The translations under genes and the position numbers were made by a program. This document shows positions 41,968 through 51,049 of a stretch of DNA of 64,000 nt, piece after piece. Under the pieces are notes generated by a model. That model saw nothing but the letters and a program-made list of their open reading frames with translations. It did no database searches and was not told the origin of the DNA. The DNA lies in contig CAKRIL010000007.1 in assembly GCA_934343915.1 (NCBI GenBank), positions 24,899 to 88,898 of the forward strand, in the 5' to 3' direction. The DNA is from an uncultured Lachnospiraceae bacterium (lineage in GTDB: Bacteria > Bacillota > Clostridia > Lachnospirales > Lachnospiraceae). Numbering within the stretch: the first letter of the stretch is position 1; the number at the start of each line of letters is the position of its first letter.

Positions 41968-42015
41968 AACGCACACCTCCATAACCGTTGTAAAGCTTTA
42001 TATACACTTTAGTAA

Positions 42016-42930
42016 TTATGCCTTCCCGAACATTCTCTTAAGCTTCCTCACAACCTTCTTCGCGAAGCTCGGATAATATATGTCCTTCTGAACCGCAATA
42101 TCGTAGTCAATATCGCGCTCCACCTTATCCCTGAACCTGATAGGGAAATGATATGCACCTGCATGCATCTCCTCGCCCGGCCCCTTGGTGTGGGTGGCAT
42201 CCTCGCGGTTCATACCTATATTGTTGATGAGGTTGACATTAGGCACAACACACAGTCCGTCATTCTCTGCAAGACAGAGCATAAGCTGATAATCCCATGT
42301 ATCAAGCTTGCCCTCGTAAATTAAATCAAGCTCCTTCTCAACATAGTCCGCCTTGGCATCCATAAACACCTTGCGCATAAGACCTTCCGCCTTGCGCTGA
42401 GGCCAGTTCTTAAGTGTCACATCATACTTCTCCCAAGTACTTCTCCATGTACCCCAGCCCCATATATAATTGTCGGCTGTGAACAGATAATCATGTGGTG
42501 TCTTGTAATTCTCAAGCTTCTTGTGTGCTCCGACCATCATGACCTTAGGATCATTTCTGTAATGCTCAAGCATCTCCTGACAGAATCTGAAGAACGACAC
42601 ATCAAGAAGCACATCATCCTCGATGATGATTGCCTCCTCCTCATGCTCGAACACCCAGCTTATTCCCGACGATACACGATTCTTGCAGCCCATGTTGGTC
42701 TCGGCATAGTTCTTGTGTACCTCACAATCCCAGTCAACATGCGTATCAAGGAACTCCCTGACAGCCGCTACCTTCTCGGCATCCCCCTCCTTGGCAGGTC
42801 TCGCCGCATCGCATATAAGATACAATCTCGGCGGCTTAATCTCTCTGATTCTCTCAAATACAACCTGCGTCGTATCAAGTCTGTTATACACAAAGAAGGC
42901 AATCGCTGTCTTCATTACAAAATCACTCAC
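42016..42930 (-). CDS. glycosyltransferase with GT-A fold
   Basis: About 304 residues. KTAIAFFVYNRLDTTQVVFERI begins a GT-A domain and AIIIEDDVLLDVSFFRFC (near residue 105) holds the metal-binding acidic cluster. The pattern is that of family 2-like or GNT-I-like enzymes that often act on surface glycans. A GTG at 42930 with GGAG-N6 spacing is preferred over the ATG at 42942 or the ATG at 42915. It lies between galK and galT, hinting at a galactose-containing product. Confidence 0.8.
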   Translation of the reverse strand: MSDFVMKTAIAFFVYNRLDTTQVVFERIREIKPPRLYLICDAARPAKEGDAEKVAAVREFLDTHVDWDCEVHKNYAETNMGCKNRVSSGISWVFEHEEEAIIIEDDVLLDVSFFRFCQEMLEHYRNDPKVMMVGAHKKLENYKTPHDYLFTADNYIWGWGTWRSTWEKYDVTLKNWPQRKAEGLMRKVFMDAKADYVEKELDLIYEGKLDTWDYQLMLCLAENDGLCVVPNVNLINNIGMNREDATHTKGPGEEMHAGAYHFPIRFRDKVERDIDYDIAVQKDIYYPSFAKKVVRKLKRMFGKA

Positions 42931-43042
42931 AATTAACTCCATTCCATATCCCGAGAGGTATTACATAGCGTGCAATACCGCACTTAATGATATATAATCT
43001 GTTTATATTTTAATTTTATAATTGTTAAACTCATTTCACGTC

Positions 43043-44206
43043 TTAGAGTACCACAGGGCCGCCGCCGATGTCAGCTACATAGAAATCAGCCGCATATCCG
43101 ATGGTATCCTTGTATTCCTTGCCGACCTTCGCAATGAAGTTGTCAACCGCATCAGTCTTAACAATGCTTACGGTACATCCGCCGAAGCCGGCTCCGGTCA
43201 TACGAGAACCGATAACTCCCGGCTGCTTAAGTGCTGCTGCCACAAGTGTATCAAGCTCCTTACCCGTAACCTCGTAATCCTCTCTGAGGGATGTGTCGGA
43301 TGCTACCATAAGTCTTCCGAACTCCTCTATATCTCCAGCCTTAAGAGCCTTAACAGCCTTAATTGTTCTCTGATTCTCATATACGGCATGCTTAGCTCTT
43401 CTCTGGCGCACCTCACTCTTGATTGCTGACTTATAGCGCTCGAATGCCTCCTCTGAAAGGTCACCGAGAGACTTAATATCTATAACCTTCTGAAGCTCCT
43501 CAAGAGCCTCCTCGCACTCAGCACGTCTTTCATTGTACTTGGAATCGCCAAGTCCTCTCTTCTTATTGCTGCATGAAATTACAATCTTGGCATTGTCAAG
43601 CTTGACCGGTGCATACTCATAGGAAAGATTGGATGTATCAAGGAAAATAGCATGTCCTTCCTTACCCATTGCAATTGCGAACTGGTCCATTATTCCACAG
43701 TTGACCTTGTTGAACTTGTTCTCTGCGAACTGGCTTATAAGTGCCATATCTATGAAATCCGTGTCAAAACCGTATGTATCCTTGAGCACAAGTGCCGTGA
43801 GCACCTCTATCGAGGCCGATGAAGAAAGACCTGAGCCATTAGGAATATTTCCAAAATAATACATATCGAAGCCCTTATCAAAATGATAGCCCTTCTGACC
43901 GTATGCCCACATGATGCCCTTCGGATAGTTCGTCCAATCTGCTTCCTTAGACCATACAAGGTCATCAAGCGAGCTCTCTATAACACCCAGCTTATCAAAA
44001 TTCGCCGAATAGAAGCGAAGCTTATTGTCATCTCTGCGTCTTACAGCAGCATATGTACCCATTGTGAGTGCGCAAGGGAATACATGTCCTCCGTTATAAT
44101 CTGTATGCTCTCCGATAAGATTAACTCTTCCCGGTGCAAAATATACCCTGATGTCCCCGTCCTCGCCGTATATTTTCTTAAAACCTTCAAGCATCTGATT
44201 TTTCAT
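43043..44206 (-). CDS. galK: galactokinase
   Basis: 387 residues. GHMP-kinase features in order: PGRVNLIGEHTDYNGG (substrate signature, residue 25), NGSGLSSSASIEVL (ATP loop, near 120), GSRMTGAGFGGCTVSIV near the C-terminus. It phosphorylates galactose at C1. GGAGG precedes the ATG and a good promoter lies about 42 bp upstream. It begins a probable galK-GT-galT-AEC operon and complements the alpha-galactosidase operon at the left edge. Confidence 0.97.
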   Translation of the reverse strand: MKNQMLEGFKKIYGEDGDIRVYFAPGRVNLIGEHTDYNGGHVFPCALTMGTYAAVRRRDDNKLRFYSANFDKLGVIESSLDDLVWSKEADWTNYPKGIMWAYGQKGYHFDKGFDMYYFGNIPNGSGLSSSASIEVLTALVLKDTYGFDTDFIDMALISQFAENKFNKVNCGIMDQFAIAMGKEGHAIFLDTSNLSYEYAPVKLDNAKIVISCSNKKRGLGDSKYNERRAECEEALEELQKVIDIKSLGDLSEEAFERYKSAIKSEVRQRRAKHAVYENQRTIKAVKALKAGDIEEFGRLMVASDTSLREDYEVTGKELDTLVAAALKQPGVIGSRMTGAGFGGCTVSIVKTDAVDNFIAKVGKEYKDTIGYAADFYVADIGGGPVVL

Positions 44207-44247
44207 AACCCAACCTCCATTTTATAGATATTGTGCTTATCACTAAC

Positions 44248-44276
44248 AGTATAGTATAACGTTATATTTTTATCAA
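44248..44276 (-). promoter_or_regulatory. putative sigma-A promoter of galK with palindromic spacer
   Basis: On the minus strand TTGATA, 17 bp, TATACT. The spacer holds a perfect ten-base palindrome, ATAACGTTAT (44256-44265), where a repressor could bind. Confidence 0.7.
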
Positions 44277-44300
44277 GGATTTTTCTTTTTTTACGGACAG

Positions 44301-44328
44301 CAAAAGAGCCGGGACTAAGCCCGACTCT
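44301..44328 (-). terminator. intrinsic terminator of the glgC-glgD-spoVG unit
   Basis: AGAG.CGGG.../...CCCGGCTCT hairpin followed on the minus strand by TTTTG. It lies about 30 bp beyond the spoVG stop and just before the galK promoter. Confidence 0.75.
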
Positions 44329-44359
44329 TCCGCCGTGATGTATGCTTATAGTAAAATAC

Positions 44360-44629
44360 CTATACGCTCTCTTCTGCTACCGCCTTCTCATATGCCTCCA
44401 AAATCGCCTTGGAAATCATATCTCTCGTTCCCGAGCTGATTGGATGAGCTATGTCTCTGTACTCTCCCTCGGCAGACTTCTTACTCGGCATAGCGATGAA
44501 CAATCCCTTTTCACCCTCTATAACCTTGATGTCATGAACAACAAATTCATTGTCCAAAGTAATTGACACAACCGCCTTCATCTTGCTGTCCTTAGACACC
44601 ATTCTTACCCTCACATCCGTAACCTGCAT
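44360..44629 (-). CDS. spoVG: septation regulator SpoVG
   Basis: 89 residues, full length. [26 protein letters not shown] strand and [24 protein letters not shown] are the conserved core. SpoVG is a small nucleic-acid-binding regulator of division, sporulation and envelope genes in Firmicutes. It follows glgD by 25 bp and is followed by a terminator, so it is read from the glgC promoter, an unusual partner for it. Confidence 0.96.
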   Translation of the reverse strand: MQVTDVRVRMVSKDSKMKAVVSITLDNEFVVHDIKVIEGEKGLFIAMPSKKSAEGEYRDIAHPISSGTRDMISKAILEAYEKAVAEESV

Positions 44630-44654
44630 AAGTGCTCCTTCCCCTGATGCTTCA

Positions 44655-45776
44655 TTATATGTTATATCTTTCGTTCTTCTCCACTACAATCCTTACCTTG
44701 CCGTTCTCACCCTCATATCTGCAATTAGAACGGATTGTATCCCTGCTCTCAACAATACAATTCTCAATCACAGTGTTGTCTCCGATATATACGTCGTTGA
44801 GAATGACTGAATTGCGAATCACACAGTTGTTGCCGACGAATACTTTCTTAAACAGAATCGAATTCTCAACCGTTCCGTTCACTATACATCCGCTCGCAAT
44901 GAGTGAGTTCTTAACCTCTGCACCCGGATTGTACTTAGCCGGTGGAAGGTCATCGACCTTGGAATAGATATCAGGATACTGATTAAAGAAGAACTCTCTT
45001 ACATCCCTCTTTAAGAAATCCATGTTCGTCTTGTAATATGCATCCACTGTTGAAATATTGTTCCAGTAGCTCTCAAGCTTGTAACCGTACACTCTCTTAA
45101 TATTCTTATACCTTATGAGAATATCCTTAACAAAGTCATATCTGTCCTCGGATGCAGCCTTCTCAAGAAGCTCGATGAGCTGTCTTCTTCTCACGATATA
45201 GATACCTGTTGATACTACATTCCCCTCTGCTTCGATAGGCTTCTCCTCGAAATCAGTTATTCTCATATCCTGATTCATCTTAACCACACCGAAGCGGCTC
45301 GCGTCCTCGCCTGCCGGAAGCTCCTTGACAACAACTGTCACATCAGCCTTCTTCTCAATGTGATACTCAAGAACCTTTGCAAAATCAAGCTTATATATTC
45401 CATCACCCGATGCAATGACAACATACGGCTCATGGCTGTTCTTTAAGAACTCTATGTTCTGGTATATTGCATCCGCCGTGCCTCTGTACCACACGCTGTT
45501 GTCAGCAGTTATGGTAGGATTGAATACATAAAGACCTCCCTGCTTACGTCCGAAATCCCACCACTTTGAGGAGCTGAGATGCTCGTTAAGGCTTCTCGCA
45601 TTGTACTGTGTTATTACGGCAACCTTCTGTATATGTGAATTGGACATATTACTGAGTGCAAAATCAATGCTTCTGTAACTGCCCGCAACAGGCATTGCGG
45701 CCACGGCTCTGCGGCTTGTAAGCTCCTTCATTGCCTTGTTGTTGCCGCCTGCTAATACGATTCCGATAGCTCTCAT
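44655..45776 (-). CDS. glgD: glucose-1-phosphate adenylyltransferase subunit GlgD
   Basis: 373 residues. Nucleotidyltransferase domain followed by a left-handed beta-helix ([20 protein letters not shown]...). The N-terminal loop reads [17 protein letters not shown] where catalytic GlgC has GGQGSRL, so GlgD is the non-catalytic or modulatory subunit, as in other Firmicutes. It overlaps glgC by four bases and forms a GlgCD complex making ADP-glucose for glycogen. Confidence 0.95.
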   Translation of the reverse strand: MRAIGIVLAGGNNKAMKELTSRRAVAAMPVAGSYRSIDFALSNMSNSHIQKVAVITQYNARSLNEHLSSSKWWDFGRKQGGLYVFNPTITADNSVWYRGTADAIYQNIEFLKNSHEPYVVIASGDGIYKLDFAKVLEYHIEKKADVTVVVKELPAGEDASRFGVVKMNQDMRITDFEEKPIEAEGNVVSTGIYIVRRRQLIELLEKAASEDRYDFVKDILIRYKNIKRVYGYKLESYWNNISTVDAYYKTNMDFLKRDVREFFFNQYPDIYSKVDDLPPAKYNPGAEVKNSLIASGCIVNGTVENSILFKKVFVGNNCVIRNSVILNDVYIGDNTVIENCIVESRDTIRSNCRYEGENGKVRIVVEKNERYNI

Positions 45777-47047
45777 CTTGCTGCACCTCCCTTGATAATA
45801 CTTCCGCCGCTCACAAGCAGACCATTGTCATAGTCTGAAGGCTCGGTAACTCCGGAGATAGCAGTATTCTTACCAATCTGTACTCTTGGCGGAATATAAG
45901 AGTTCTCTCCTATTGTTACAAGACCGAATGCATATACCTTGGAATTGAGTGCATTAGGTGCCTCATCTCCGACTCCGAGGACTGCACCTTCACCGACCTC
46001 AACACCTTCGGCAATGATTGACTTATCAATCACTGCTCCCGCACCTATATGTACATTCTGCATGATTATGGAGTCTCTTATAATGGCTCCCTCTTCGATT
46101 GTGACACCCGAACCGATTACGGAATTGTATACCTCACCGTATACCTGCGTTCCCTCACCTATAATACTTCTGAACACCTTGGAGGTATCCGAAAAATACT
46201 GTGGAGGAAGGATATCACTCTTCGTATATATCTTCCAGAACTCTTCATAGAGATTGAATTCAGGAATAATGTCGATAAGCTCCATGTTAGCCTCCCAGTA
46301 GGAACCGAGAGTACCTACATCCTTCCAGTAGCCATTGAATTCATAAGCAAAAAGTCTCTGCTTATTCTCATGGCAGTATGGGATGATATGCTTACCGAAG
46401 TCACAGCCCGGCTCGTCCTTCATCTTAATGAGGGCTTCCTTAAGAACCGGCCAGCTGAATATGTATATACCCATCGAAGCGAGATTGCTGCTTGGATTAG
46501 CAGGCTTCTCCTCGAACTCGGTAATTCTGTTATGCTCGTCCGTGACAAGAATACCAAAACGGCTTGCCTCCTCCATAGGTACGGGCATTGCGGCGATTGT
46601 GACATCCGCATTGTTCGCCTTGTGATAATCAAGCATAAGCTCATAATCCATCTTGTATATATGGTCACCTGAAAGTATAAGCACATAATCAGGATTATAT
46701 AATTCCATATATTCAAGATTCTGGTAAATTGCATTCGCCGTACCGGTGTACCATTCACTGCTTGTACTCTTCTCATAAGGAGGAAGTACGGTCACACCGC
46801 CGCGGTTACGATCAAGATCCCAAGGGATACCTATTCCTATATGGGTGTTAAGTCTCAATGGCTGATACTGTGTAAGAACACCTACGGTATCAATGCCTGA
46901 ATTAATACAGTTGCTCAGCGGAAAATCGATTATTCTGTACTTACCGCCGAATGCCACTGCCGGCTTCGCTACATTGGATGTCAGAACACCAAGTCGGCTT
47001 CCCTGACCTCCTGCCAGCAACATAGCAATCATCTCTTTTTTAATCAT
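45773..47047 (-). CDS. glgC: glucose-1-phosphate adenylyltransferase GlgC
   Basis: 424 residues. [43 protein letters not shown] is the catalytic N-terminus; [11 protein letters not shown] and FEEKP follow, then the beta-helix. It makes ADP-glucose from ATP and glucose 1-phosphate. Start 47047 has GAGG-N6-ATG; a longer frame upstream overlaps the promoter region. First gene of the glgC-glgD-spoVG unit. Confidence 0.96.
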   Translation of the reverse strand: MIKKEMIAMLLAGGQGSRLGVLTSNVAKPAVAFGGKYRIIDFPLSNCINSGIDTVGVLTQYQPLRLNTHIGIGIPWDLDRNRGGVTVLPPYEKSTSSEWYTGTANAIYQNLEYMELYNPDYVLILSGDHIYKMDYELMLDYHKANNADVTIAAMPVPMEEASRFGILVTDEHNRITEFEEKPANPSSNLASMGIYIFSWPVLKEALIKMKDEPGCDFGKHIIPYCHENKQRLFAYEFNGYWKDVGTLGSYWEANMELIDIIPEFNLYEEFWKIYTKSDILPPQYFSDTSKVFRSIIGEGTQVYGEVYNSVIGSGVTIEEGAIIRDSIIMQNVHIGAGAVIDKSIIAEGVEVGEGAVLGVGDEAPNALNSKVYAFGLVTIGENSYIPPRVQIGKNTAISGVTEPSDYDNGLLVSGGSIIKGGAAR

Positions 47048-47105
47048 GCTACCACCTCTTGTCAATTTACTAAAGCCAATCATCACGTTATGGTTTTGTA
47101 ATATG

Positions 47106-47134
47106 ATTATATCATAAATTACTAAATAAGTGAA
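47106..47134 (-). promoter_or_regulatory. putative sigma-A promoter of glgC-glgD-spoVG
   Basis: On the minus strand TTCACT, 17 bp, TATAAT, 59 bp before the glgC start. The rest of the 263-bp divergent gap to murC is AT-rich; a murC promoter must lie there but none stood out clearly. Confidence 0.7.
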
Positions 47135-47310
47135 GAAATTTTTGAATATTTTGTTAAAAAAATATCTCTTTTTCTGATAATTGATTACTAATTAGTTTTT
47201 TGTTATGATATTTATCCGCAAACGGTACTGGAATTTTTATGATTGGTGATATATTATATTAGGTATATGTTGTATATATTCATAATAAAATATTATATGG
47301 GAGGACATAT

Positions 47311-48690
47311 ATGTATCTTATAGACTTTAACAAACCCGTTCATATACATTTTATAGGAATCGGCGGCATAAGCATGAGCGGACTTGCCGAGCTCCTTCTT
47401 TCAAAGAATTTTACGGTGTCAGGCTCTGACAATAAGGAATCCGCACTCACTAAGCAGCTCGCTGCATCCGGCTGTACGATTTTTATAGGTCAGCGTGCTG
47501 AGAACATAGACAATACCATTGATGCTGTCATATACACAGCAGCCATCCATCCCGACAATCCGGAGTATGACCGCTGTGTAAAGCTTGGCATTCCGATGCT
47601 TACGCGCGCCGAGCTGTTAGGACAGGTCATGACCAACTACCGCACCGCAATCGGCGTAGCCGGAACGCACGGCAAGACCACAACCACATCAATGCTCAGT
47701 GAGATTCTCATGCTTGCTGATACCGACCCTACAATATCCGTGGGCGGAATGCTCCCTTCAATCGGCGGCAATATGCGAATCGGTCATTCCGATATGTTCC
47801 TTACCGAAGCATGTGAGTACACCAACAGCTTCCTCTCCTTTCATCCGACAATGGATATAATACTCAATGTTGAAGAAGACCATCTCGACTTTTTTAAAGA
47901 CCTTGAGGATATTCGTGCTTCATTTAAAAAGTATACGGAGCTTCTTCCTGACGACGGCTTCTTGATTATTAACAGCAGCATTGATGATTACCGGTATTTT
48001 TACAAAGACAGCAGCTGCCATGTAATAACCTTCGGTCTGAATCCCGGCACAAGCAATTACTCCGCAAAGGATTTCCATATTGACGATAAGGGAGATTACT
48101 GCTACACCCTTCTGTACAATAATGAGGCTCAGTGCAAGGTATCGCTCAAGGTTCCGGGCGAGCACAACGTGCTCAACAGCCTCGCTGCGATAGCGGCAGC
48201 GGTCACTCTCGGCATCGGCCTCGATACAGCCGTGAAGGGCATCGCAGGTTACCGCGGTGTCGACAGACGCTTTCAGGTAAAGGGTGTATGCAATGGCTTC
48301 ACCATCATAGATGACTATGCGCATCACCCGGCAGAGATAACAGCCACCCTTAAGGCTGCACAGCACTATCCTCACAAGAAGCTGTGGTGCGTATTCCAGC
48401 CTCACACCTACACCAGAACCAAGGCATTCCTTCCTGAATTTGCCAGGGCTCTCTCCCTTGCCGACCATGTAATACTGGCTAAGATATATTCAGCACGTGA
48501 GCAGGATATCTACGGTGTAAGCTCCGCTGATATTCAGAAGCTCATTTCAGAGAGTGGAACACCTTGCGAATACTTTGAAAGCTTTTCTGAAATTGAGACA
48601 TTTATAAAAGAGCACTGCAATGAGGGCGATGTAGTCATCACAATGGGGGCAGGAAATATACTTGAAGTCGGTGAAGATTTGCTCAAATAG
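47311..48690 (+). CDS. murC: UDP-N-acetylmuramate--L-alanine ligase
   Basis: 459 residues. IGIGGISMSGLAELLL is the N-terminal UDP-binding loop, VAGTHGKTTTTSML the ATP P-loop, LTEACEYTNSFL and DDYAHHPAEI are Mur-ligase signatures. It adds the first amino acid of the peptidoglycan stem peptide. GGGAGGA precedes the ATG. A single gene, followed by about 240 bp with DnaA boxes before the next unit. Confidence 0.97.
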   Translation: MYLIDFNKPVHIHFIGIGGISMSGLAELLLSKNFTVSGSDNKESALTKQLAASGCTIFIGQRAENIDNTIDAVIYTAAIHPDNPEYDRCVKLGIPMLTRAELLGQVMTNYRTAIGVAGTHGKTTTTSMLSEILMLADTDPTISVGGMLPSIGGNMRIGHSDMFLTEACEYTNSFLSFHPTMDIILNVEEDHLDFFKDLEDIRASFKKYTELLPDDGFLIINSSIDDYRYFYKDSSCHVITFGLNPGTSNYSAKDFHIDDKGDYCYTLLYNNEAQCKVSLKVPGEHNVLNSLAAIAAAVTLGIGLDTAVKGIAGYRGVDRRFQVKGVCNGFTIIDDYAHHPAEITATLKAAQHYPHKKLWCVFQPHTYTRTKAFLPEFARALSLADHVILAKIYSAREQDIYGVSSADIQKLISESGTPCEYFESFSEIETFIKEHCNEGDVVITMGAGNILEVGEDLLK

Positions 48691-48727
48691 GGCGCTGTAA
48701 ATAAGCCTCTGCGGATGATATTTTGAC

Positions 48728-48825
48728 TTATCCTCAGAGTTATCCACAGCAAAAAGCCCTTAAAATACGCAATATATTGGGCTTGTCCACATTTTATCCA
48801 CAATATCCACACGGCTCTATCCACA
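48728..48825 (+). promoter_or_regulatory. cluster of DnaA boxes upstream of the dnaD-like/dnaC-like unit
   Basis: Two perfect TTATCCACA boxes (48740-48748, 48794-48802) and four one-mismatch boxes on the same strand: TTATCCTCA 48728, TTGTCCACA 48783, ATATCCACA 48803, CTATCCACA 48817. The last four are packed within 43 bp. They end 35 bp before the -35 of the next promoter, so DnaA control of a replication-initiation operon is likely. There is no dnaA or dnaN beside it to suggest an oriC. Confidence 0.75.
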
Positions 48826-48859
48826 AATTTCACAACTTTTATTTGTGCGTCAAAACATA

Positions 48860-48928
48860 TTCTCAAACATTAAAAGCTATGTTATACTCTAGTTGATTAT
48901 CAAAAGAAATAAGAAACGAGAGTATAAC
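48860..48928 (+). promoter_or_regulatory. promoter and bridging inverted repeat of the dnaD-like gene
   Basis: TTCTCA, 17 bp, TATACT with an upstream TG (extended -10). A perfect ten-base inverted repeat joins the -10 region (GTTATACTCT, 48881-48890) to the ribosome binding site (AGAGTATAAC, 48919-48928, directly before the ATG). Confidence 0.6.
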
Positions 48929-50023
48929 ATGGCACCTATTACATTAACCTCCACATACACACCTAACGAAACTACGATACCGAATATATTTTTGGATAAG
49001 TACATGCCTTCGGCTAACGGCGAATTCGTCAAGGTATATCTGTGTCTTTTAAGAATGTATGCTAATCCGTCGGGAAACATCTCCACTCTCACTGATATAG
49101 CAGACCTGTTGAATCATACAGAAGGAGATATAATCCGTGCCATCAAGTACTGGGAGAAGGCAGGGCTCTTATCCGTCGGCTACAGTGGTGAGATTCCGAC
49201 GAGCATAACTCTGCTTCCCATCAGCCGCAAGCATGAAGAATTTTCTGAGACAGCAGCGTCCTCTGAGGGTGTGAACGCCCTTGGCGTGGAGACACCTGTG
49301 CACGCCACGGACGAGGCTCTTCCCGGTAAGTACAACTACTCTCCTGCGGCAATCAAGCGTATATGTGATGAGGACGACAATCTTCACCAGCTTATTTTTG
49401 TTGCCGAGAAGCTGTTTGGAAAGACGCTTACCAATTCCGAGATAAGCACTATTATCTACATACACAGTGACCTTCATTTTTCGGACGAACTGCTTGAATA
49501 TCTTTTTGAATATTGTGTATCACTTGAAAAGAGAAGCTTCCGCTACCTCGAGCGCGTCGCCATAAGCTGGCACGAAGAAGGGCTTGTGACGGCAGAACAG
49601 GCGAAGCTTCAGCACGAAATTCACAGCAAGAAGATATACTCGGTAATGAAGGCGTTCGGAATCAATGACCGTATGCCGGGCAAGCCGGAGCTTGATTACA
49701 TAACACGCTGGTACGATGAGTACGGCTTTGAGGCGGATATGGTTGTCGAGGCATGCAACAGAACCATTCAGGCACTCCACAAGCCAAGCTTCGAATATAC
49801 CGACACCATTCTGTCGAACTGGCGCAAGAAGAATGTACATACAATATCTGATATAGAATCCGCAGATGCAGCTCGTTCCGCCTCCCGCAAGGATACAGCA
49901 GCGGGCAAGCCGGCAGCCGATAACACACGCACAGTCAAGAATAATAACCGCTTTAACAACTTTACCCAGCGCAAGTACGACTTTGATGCACTTGAAAAGC
50001 AGCTCATCACCAAGAAAGATTGA
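48929..50023 (+). CDS. DnaD-domain replication protein
   Basis: 364 residues. The N-terminal half is a winged-helix DnaD_N-like domain (GEFVKVYLCLLRMYANPSGN, IADLLNHTEGDIIRAIKYWEKAGLL). DnaB_2/DnaD C-terminal-like repeats follow (LTNSEISTIIYIHSDLHFSDELLEYLFEYC; YITRWYDEYGFEADMVVEACNRTI). It helps load the replicative helicase with DnaI/DnaC, which is the next gene 16 bp away. The start at 48929 follows GAGAG. Confidence 0.9.
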   Translation: MAPITLTSTYTPNETTIPNIFLDKYMPSANGEFVKVYLCLLRMYANPSGNISTLTDIADLLNHTEGDIIRAIKYWEKAGLLSVGYSGEIPTSITLLPISRKHEEFSETAASSEGVNALGVETPVHATDEALPGKYNYSPAAIKRICDEDDNLHQLIFVAEKLFGKTLTNSEISTIIYIHSDLHFSDELLEYLFEYCVSLEKRSFRYLERVAISWHEEGLVTAEQAKLQHEIHSKKIYSVMKAFGINDRMPGKPELDYITRWYDEYGFEADMVVEACNRTIQALHKPSFEYTDTILSNWRKKNVHTISDIESADAARSASRKDTAAGKPAADNTRTVKNNNRFNNFTQRKYDFDALEKQLITKKD

Positions 50024-50039
50024 TTAGGAATTAACCATT

Positions 50040-51017
50040 ATGAAGCTTAACAATTCACAATATGATACAATTATGAGAATGTACGATGCCAGACAGAGCC
50101 ATGCCCGCGCCGTGCAGAACTCGCGATATGAGGAGATTAACGCACGTCTTCCTGAATACGACGCTTTACGCAGGGAAAGTGCCGAGGTTTCCGCCGAAGC
50201 CGCAAGAGCTGCCGTTATGGGCGATATGTCCAAGCGTACGCGCCTTGCCGAGAAGCTCGCCTCCATCAACGAGGAGAAGCATCTGCTCTTGGCGGCTGCG
50301 GGGTATCCTGAGGACTATCTTGACCTTCACTATGAATGTCCGGCGTGTAAGGATACCGGATTTATAGATGGTCAAAAATGCAGCTGCTTTAAACAGGCAG
50401 CAATAGACCTTCTGTACAACCAATCCAACATTAAGAAAATTCTTCTACTTGAAAATTTCTCTAACTTCAATTATGATTGGTATTCGGAAGATTACGTTGA
50501 CCCTGTTACCGGAATATCAGCTTTGGAGAATATAATTAACGTCACAAGAGATGTCAATTCCTTCATAAGCGATTTTCCTTCAGGACAGAATCTTCTGTTC
50601 TACGGCGATACCGGTGTCGGAAAGACCTTCTTAACCCACTGCATAGCAAGTGAGCTTCTCGGAAAAGGACACTCCGTACTGTATCTGTCGGCAATAGATT
50701 TATTTGACTTGTTTTCAAAATATACCTTTGATAATGACAGCGAGGTCAATTACAGGGATGCTTTTTCCCAGATTCTTGACTGTGAGCTGCTTATTATAGA
50801 CGACCTTGGAACAGAGCTCACCAACAGCTTTACGAGTTCCAGATTATTTTATTGCATCAATGAAAGAATCCTTGCAGGTCTGTCAACAATAATATCAACG
50901 AATCTCAGTCTTGAGGAGCTTATGAACACATATTCTGAGCGTATTTTTTCAAGGCTCACCATGTCCTACGGAATCTATAAGATATTCGGTGACGACATTC
51001 GTTTGAAGAAACTATAA
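50040..51017 (+). CDS. helicase loader, DnaC/DnaI-type AAA+ ATPase
   Basis: 325 residues. A zinc-finger-like CPACKDTGFIDGQKCSC near residue 100 is followed by an AAA+ core: GDTGVGKTFLTHCIA (Walker A), CELLIIDDLGTEL (Walker B), and ISTNLSLEEL sensor I. It loads the DnaB-type helicase at origins and restart sites. It shares the operon with the dnaD-like gene; such an arrangement is common in Clostridia. Confidence 0.92.
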   Translation: MKLNNSQYDTIMRMYDARQSHARAVQNSRYEEINARLPEYDALRRESAEVSAEAARAAVMGDMSKRTRLAEKLASINEEKHLLLAAAGYPEDYLDLHYECPACKDTGFIDGQKCSCFKQAAIDLLYNQSNIKKILLLENFSNFNYDWYSEDYVDPVTGISALENIINVTRDVNSFISDFPSGQNLLFYGDTGVGKTFLTHCIASELLGKGHSVLYLSAIDLFDLFSKYTFDNDSEVNYRDAFSQILDCELLIIDDLGTELTNSFTSSRLFYCINERILAGLSTIISTNLSLEELMNTYSERIFSRLTMSYGIYKIFGDDIRLKKL

Positions 51018-51049
51018 TCCATTATCACACATCTACGGAGGAAAACATC

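Noticed and set aside
42943..43042. Hairpin GTGC...GCAC between galK and the glycosyltransferase
   Set aside because: Weak stem and no T-run; not enough to call a terminator.
48728..48825. Chromosomal origin of replication
   Set aside because: DnaA boxes are present but dnaA, dnaN, recF or rpmH are not nearby and no AT-rich unwinding region with repeats was evident.
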